Shown here in pieces: positions 22,293 to 25,377 of a DNA stretch of 25,377 nt. Both the position numbers and the translations under genes were made by a program. The notes under the pieces are model-generated. The model had not been told where the DNA came from. It saw only the letters and a program-made list of their open reading frames with translations, and searched no databases. The stretch comes from Betaproteobacteria bacterium TMED156 (GTDB lineage Bacteria > Pseudomonadota > Gammaproteobacteria > Burkholderiales > Burkholderiaceae_A), in the NCBI GenBank assembly GCA_002171155.1, contig NHHF01000094.1:1-25377 (forward strand), given 5' to 3'. The number at the start of each line of letters is the position of its first letter. Within the stretch, counting starts at the first letter, position 1.

Positions 22293-24617
22293 TTAGTTGC
22301 GTACAGATTCTATTGCCTCAATGACCTCTTTTGAAGTTAGCCATTCAGATAATATTATAGTGTCGTTATTTTTTGGCCCTAAAACAACGTTTAAAGGCAC
22401 ACCAATTCTCCCATAATAATTTAAAGCATTCGTTATCTTTTCATCAGAATTAGTCCAATCAGCCCTCATAGTAATGATGTCAGGAGCGGATAAAAACTTT
22501 TTTATTCTCTCAGAATCAAGCACTCTTATTTTGTTGGTCTGACATGTGACACACCAAATAGCAGTGAAATCTATAAACACCACATTGCCTTTTTCTAAAT
22601 ATTCCTTAACTTTTTTTTCATCCCAGGGAATCCAACTCAACTTAGTAATATTCGCATTAAGAGAATTATGACTTATTTCTGTTACTGGTTTGTTTATTAA
22701 TTTCTCTGTATTAATACTTACAACATAAAACACTATACTCAAAATCAAACTACAAATAGATAGGATAAATAAAAAGGTCTTTTTGAAAATTTTATCAGTG
22801 ATTGTCGATAGTCTACCCTTAAGCCACAAAGTCAAACAAAAAAACAAAATACACATCCATGCGGGAAAAAACACACTAGTTCCACTCAATTCAACTAAAA
22901 TCCAAATCAACCAACCTGAAGCAGCTAACATTGGAAAAGCTAAGAATTGTCTTAGCTCTATCATCCACAGTCCGGGTTTAGGAATGAAAGATAACAATTT
23001 TGGTTGACTAATTAGAAAAAAATAAGGGAAGGAAATACCAAATGCTAGTGAAAGAAAAATTATAAACACTAGATATGTTTCTGCAGTTGCTGCAAATCCT
23101 ATTGCGCCTCCCATGAATGGAGCTGTACAGGGGGATGCAACTATTACTGTTAGAACACCCGAAAGAAAAGCACCCATTATTCCTTTTTTATTATCCATCG
23201 TACCCAGTTTAGTAAGTGAGTTTCCAATCTCATATACACCAAACAAGTTTAAAGCTAGGCTAGCGAAAAGAATCGAAAGTCCCAACACTACCCAAGGGTT
23301 TTGTAACTGTAATCCCCATCCAACTGAGTATCCAAATTCTCTCAAAGTCACAAAAAGAAAAGCAAAAGCCATTACTGTAAAAACTACCCCAGATGCGAAT
23401 CCAAATCCCTGCTGAAACAAAACTTTTTGATTATTTGCATTTTTAGTAATCGATAATACTTTAAGACTCACAACTGGAAGAACACATGGCATTAAGTTTA
23501 GGATCATGCCACCTAGAAATGCAAAGATAATAATAGTTAAAAGTTCGAATATCGGTTTTGTTGGTTGAGAAGATGCAAAATTGGTTTGACTAAAATTGAA
23601 TCTTTCCCCCCTATCGGGAATATTGTCGTTTGATTTTAAATTTGCAGCCCATACCTCCCCATTTCTAGCATCATCAACAAAAACGCCTTCAATCTTTTCC
23701 TTTTGATTCAAATTTTCAAAAAGATCTTTAGCATCTTTACCAAGAGCGACTTCAAGTATCCAATCACCTGAGAGGGAGTCGTTAAATAAATTATCCTCAT
23801 TTCCGAAATAATGAAAATACTGTTCACTTGATGGAGAAATCAATCCTTCAATAAAAGGAAAAAAAAATCCATTTTTTGGAACAAAACTCTGGTTATCTTT
23901 TCCGTCGTTCTTAGAGTTTTGATAAAAAAATAGTTTTTGATTATCTTTGTCTATTACAACATTAATAGGAGAAGAATATTTTTTTTTTACAGGTTGATTT
24001 GCCCGTGCTAACTTAAAATAATGACTATTACCTGACATTTGCCTGTTGTTATTTTTCTCTTTAACTGGAATATTTATGGTTAATTGTTTATTGCCAGGTA
24101 TACAAACGTCTTTACAAACTAGCCAATTAACGTCGGCTGTAAAAGTAACATCAATTCCAGCTTGAATGTTAGATGGTGCATGTATTTTTTGTATCAATAA
24201 AGTTTCTTCGTCGTATCCAAAATTTGCGAGACTACCAACGAGAAATCTTTTAGGTGAAGGCCATTGAATATCTGATATTTTCCAAGAGGAATTTGAATGC
24301 GAAAAACTCCAGCTGATTGAAGTAGGTATACCAGTATCACCAGGATTTAGCCAATAAGAGTGCCATTTAGGATCGTGCACAAGCCTTAATCCTAAGGTAA
24401 TTGTTTGATCGGGAATTACGAAGGACTCCTCAGCAATAAGAGCAAGACCAATATTACCTTGATATTGCATATTTTTATAGCTTTCATTTTCTATGGAATT
24501 TGAAAACTTGAGAAGATTTTCGGCATTAACAGAATTATTGTGAAGGATAAAAATGGAAAAGATAAAACTTAACAAAAGGAAAAGCACTTTTCTACTGAAA
24601 CTGAAAAAAGAATACAT
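22293..24617 (-). CDS. DsbD/ScsB-type thiol:disulfide interchange protein
   Basis: 774 residues in three parts. A signal peptide (cleavage near VNA, residue ~32) leads to a large periplasmic region (34-350) that contains a DsbD-alpha-like domain with the redox pair C168/C172 (CKDVC). A membrane domain of about eight helices (355-635) carries C378 (LMPCVLP) and C497 (ASPCTAPFMGG). A C-terminal thioredoxin-like domain (660-774) has C689-V-T-C692. All six cysteines of the electron relay are present, so it should move reducing power from cytosolic thioredoxin to the periplasm. It is larger than E. coli DsbD (~565), like the ScsB-type forms. As first gene of the operon with the importer and egtD it may keep periplasmic thiols or the importer reduced, or act on oxidised selenium; the latter is speculation. 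Confidence 0.9.
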   Translation of the reverse strand: MYSFFSFSRKVLFLLLSFIFSIFILHNNSVNAENLLKFSNSIENESYKNMQYQGNIGLALIAEESFVIPDQTITLGLRLVHDPKWHSYWLNPGDTGIPTSISWSFSHSNSSWKISDIQWPSPKRFLVGSLANFGYDEETLLIQKIHAPSNIQAGIDVTFTADVNWLVCKDVCIPGNKQLTINIPVKEKNNNRQMSGNSHYFKLARANQPVKKKYSSPINVVIDKDNQKLFFYQNSKNDGKDNQSFVPKNGFFFPFIEGLISPSSEQYFHYFGNEDNLFNDSLSGDWILEVALGKDAKDLFENLNQKEKIEGVFVDDARNGEVWAANLKSNDNIPDRGERFNFSQTNFASSQPTKPIFELLTIIIFAFLGGMILNLMPCVLPVVSLKVLSITKNANNQKVLFQQGFGFASGVVFTVMAFAFLFVTLREFGYSVGWGLQLQNPWVVLGLSILFASLALNLFGVYEIGNSLTKLGTMDNKKGIMGAFLSGVLTVIVASPCTAPFMGGAIGFAATAETYLVFIIFLSLAFGISFPYFFLISQPKLLSFIPKPGLWMIELRQFLAFPMLAASGWLIWILVELSGTSVFFPAWMCILFFCLTLWLKGRLSTITDKIFKKTFLFILSICSLILSIVFYVVSINTEKLINKPVTEISHNSLNANITKLSWIPWDEKKVKEYLEKGNVVFIDFTAIWCVTCQTNKIRVLDSERIKKFLSAPDIITMRADWTNSDEKITNALNYYGRIGVPLNVVLGPKNNDTIILSEWLTSKEVIEAIESVRN

Positions 24618-24641
24618 TTGATGGTTAATAGTGTTAGTGTT

Positions 24642-24647
24642 GTTATA
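24642..24647 (-). promoter_or_regulatory. Candidate -10 for the DsbD-importer-egtD operon
   Basis: TATAAC on the minus strand, 24 bases upstream of the DsbD-like ATG. No good -35 is seen at 16-18 bases. The 193-base gap 24618-24810 is very A+T-rich and otherwise holds nothing I can identify. A 13-codon ATG frame at 24738 has no ribosome binding site. Confidence 0.3.
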
Positions 24648-24810
24648 GGACGTTGTATTTTTTTAATGTAACCTTCACATCTTTTAAAGATTACAAAATA
24701 AATAAATAAAACATTTATTTTGATTTAGTATATCTTAATGTTAAAACCATTCATCCTCATAAACTTTATAATTTTATAACTTTAATAATTTTTCTTATTA
24801 TTTTGCGATT

Positions 24811-25377
24811 TTGTCAAGAATTTCAAACTTATCACTAAAAATTTTAAATTTTTTTTCCTGGAAAATTAAAAATTTACCACCCGTAATTGAAAAATACGTT
24901 TTGGTTGCCGCTCCTCATACATCTAATTGGGATTTTGCAATAATGATTCTGACATCTCTAGCAACTCAAATTAAATTAAGATGGATGGGTAAAAAAAGCT
25001 TATTTACTTGGCCATTTTCTGAGTTTATGACTGCACTTGGGGGAGTTCCTATTGACAGGAGTAAAAGAGATGCAGTTGTATGGCAAACAGCCAAAAAAAT
25101 TAAAAACAGCAAGCAATTTGTTTTAGTTGTGCCTCCAGAGGGTACAAGATCTCACACAGAGTTTTGGAAAACTGGGTTTTTACATATTTCACGTAGTGCT
25201 AATGTTCCGATTGTTTTTTCTTACATGGATTACGAAAAAAAAGAAATTGGTTTTAGTGAACCCATAAATGAAAAACTCGATGAAAAGGAAATATTACTGC
25301 TAGCTAACAATTTTTACAAAAACATAACTGGACTATATCCAGAAAATTTTGGACCAATAAGATTTAAAGAGAAAAAA
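24811..25377 (+). CDS. Lysophospholipid acyltransferase (PlsC-like) family protein, 3' end cut by window edge
   Basis: The frame is open from 24772 to the right edge; the first usable start is TTG at 24811, giving 189 codons in the window. Motifs of the glycerolipid acyltransferase family are clear: VAAPHTSNWD (the H-x4-D catalytic motif, here HTSNWD), RWMGKKSLFTWPFS, LGGVPIDRSKRDAV, VPPEGTRS (the EGTR motif) and FWKTGFLHIS followed by NVPIV. It matches the short subgroup that acts as, or resembles, 1-acyl-sn-glycerol-3-phosphate acyltransferase, though that subgroup's exact substrate is often unproven. It is divergent from the DsbD-like gene. No Shine-Dalgarno sequence is seen before the TTG, so the precise start is uncertain. 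Confidence 0.82.
   Translation, partial: MSRISNLSLKILNFFSWKIKNLPPVIEKYVLVAAPHTSNWDFAIMILTSLATQIKLRWMGKKSLFTWPFSEFMTALGGVPIDRSKRDAVVWQTAKKIKNSKQFVLVVPPEGTRSHTEFWKTGFLHISRSANVPIVFSYMDYEKKEIGFSEPINEKLDEKEILLLANNFYKNITGLYPENFGPIRFKEKK

Noticed and set aside
24738..24779. 13-codon ATG frame before the acyltransferase
   Set aside because: No ribosome binding site and ends before the acyltransferase frame opens; probably chance in A+T-rich sequence.

Overview
The window is AT-rich (about one third G+C by eye) and very densely coded. No gap exceeds 200 bases, adjacent genes often overlap, and many genes start with TTG. I see no rRNA, tRNA, CRISPR, insertion sequence or prophage. The gene set (CysD/CysN sulfurylase, sirohaem-type CysI with a DUF934 partner, DsbD-type reductase, YheT hydrolase, DUF3429, CutA) points to a proteobacterium. 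The low G+C and packing suggest a streamlined, probably aquatic or marine lineage. The class cannot be fixed from sequence alone; Gammaproteobacteria is a reasonable guess.

Layout. 1-3.8 kb: a short photolyase-like flavoprotein cut by the left edge (-), a small secreted protein of unknown role and a class II-type histone-deacetylase-fold hydrolase (+), then a three-gene minus-strand operon (DUF1330, cutA, DUF3429). 3.9-10.5 kb: a plus-strand assimilatory sulfur operon: sulfite reductase (cysI), DUF934 partner, uroporphyrinogen-III methyltransferase, small CbiX-type chelatase, cysD, cysN and a TauE/SafE (TSUP) permease. 10.6-14.8 kb: housekeeping and unknown genes (class II aldolase/adducin-like protein, YheT-like hydrolase, carboxylesterase, SDR oxidoreductase, YvlD-like membrane protein). 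Among them is a 27-codon single-membrane-helix ORF with its own near-consensus promoter and ribosome binding site.

14.8-24.6 kb is the most interesting part. It holds what looks like a complete selenoneine (selenium analogue of ergothioneine) pathway: senB (selenosugar synthase) and senC (SelD-like selenophosphate synthetase) on the minus strand, senA (EgtB-like non-haem iron selenoneine synthase) divergent on the plus strand, and egtD (histidine trimethylase making hercynine) converging on senA. egtD is the last gene of a minus-strand operon that begins with a DsbD-type thiol:disulfide reductase and continues with a PhnD/PhnC/PhnE/PhnE-type ABC importer. The egtD start overlaps the last permease stop by 4 bases. 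Together these suggest selenium-oxyanion import, activation to selenophosphate, transfer to a sugar, and insertion into hercynine. The import specificity is inference; the biosynthetic calls rest on recognisable families and conserved active-site residues. The right edge carries the start of a lysophospholipid-acyltransferase-like gene.
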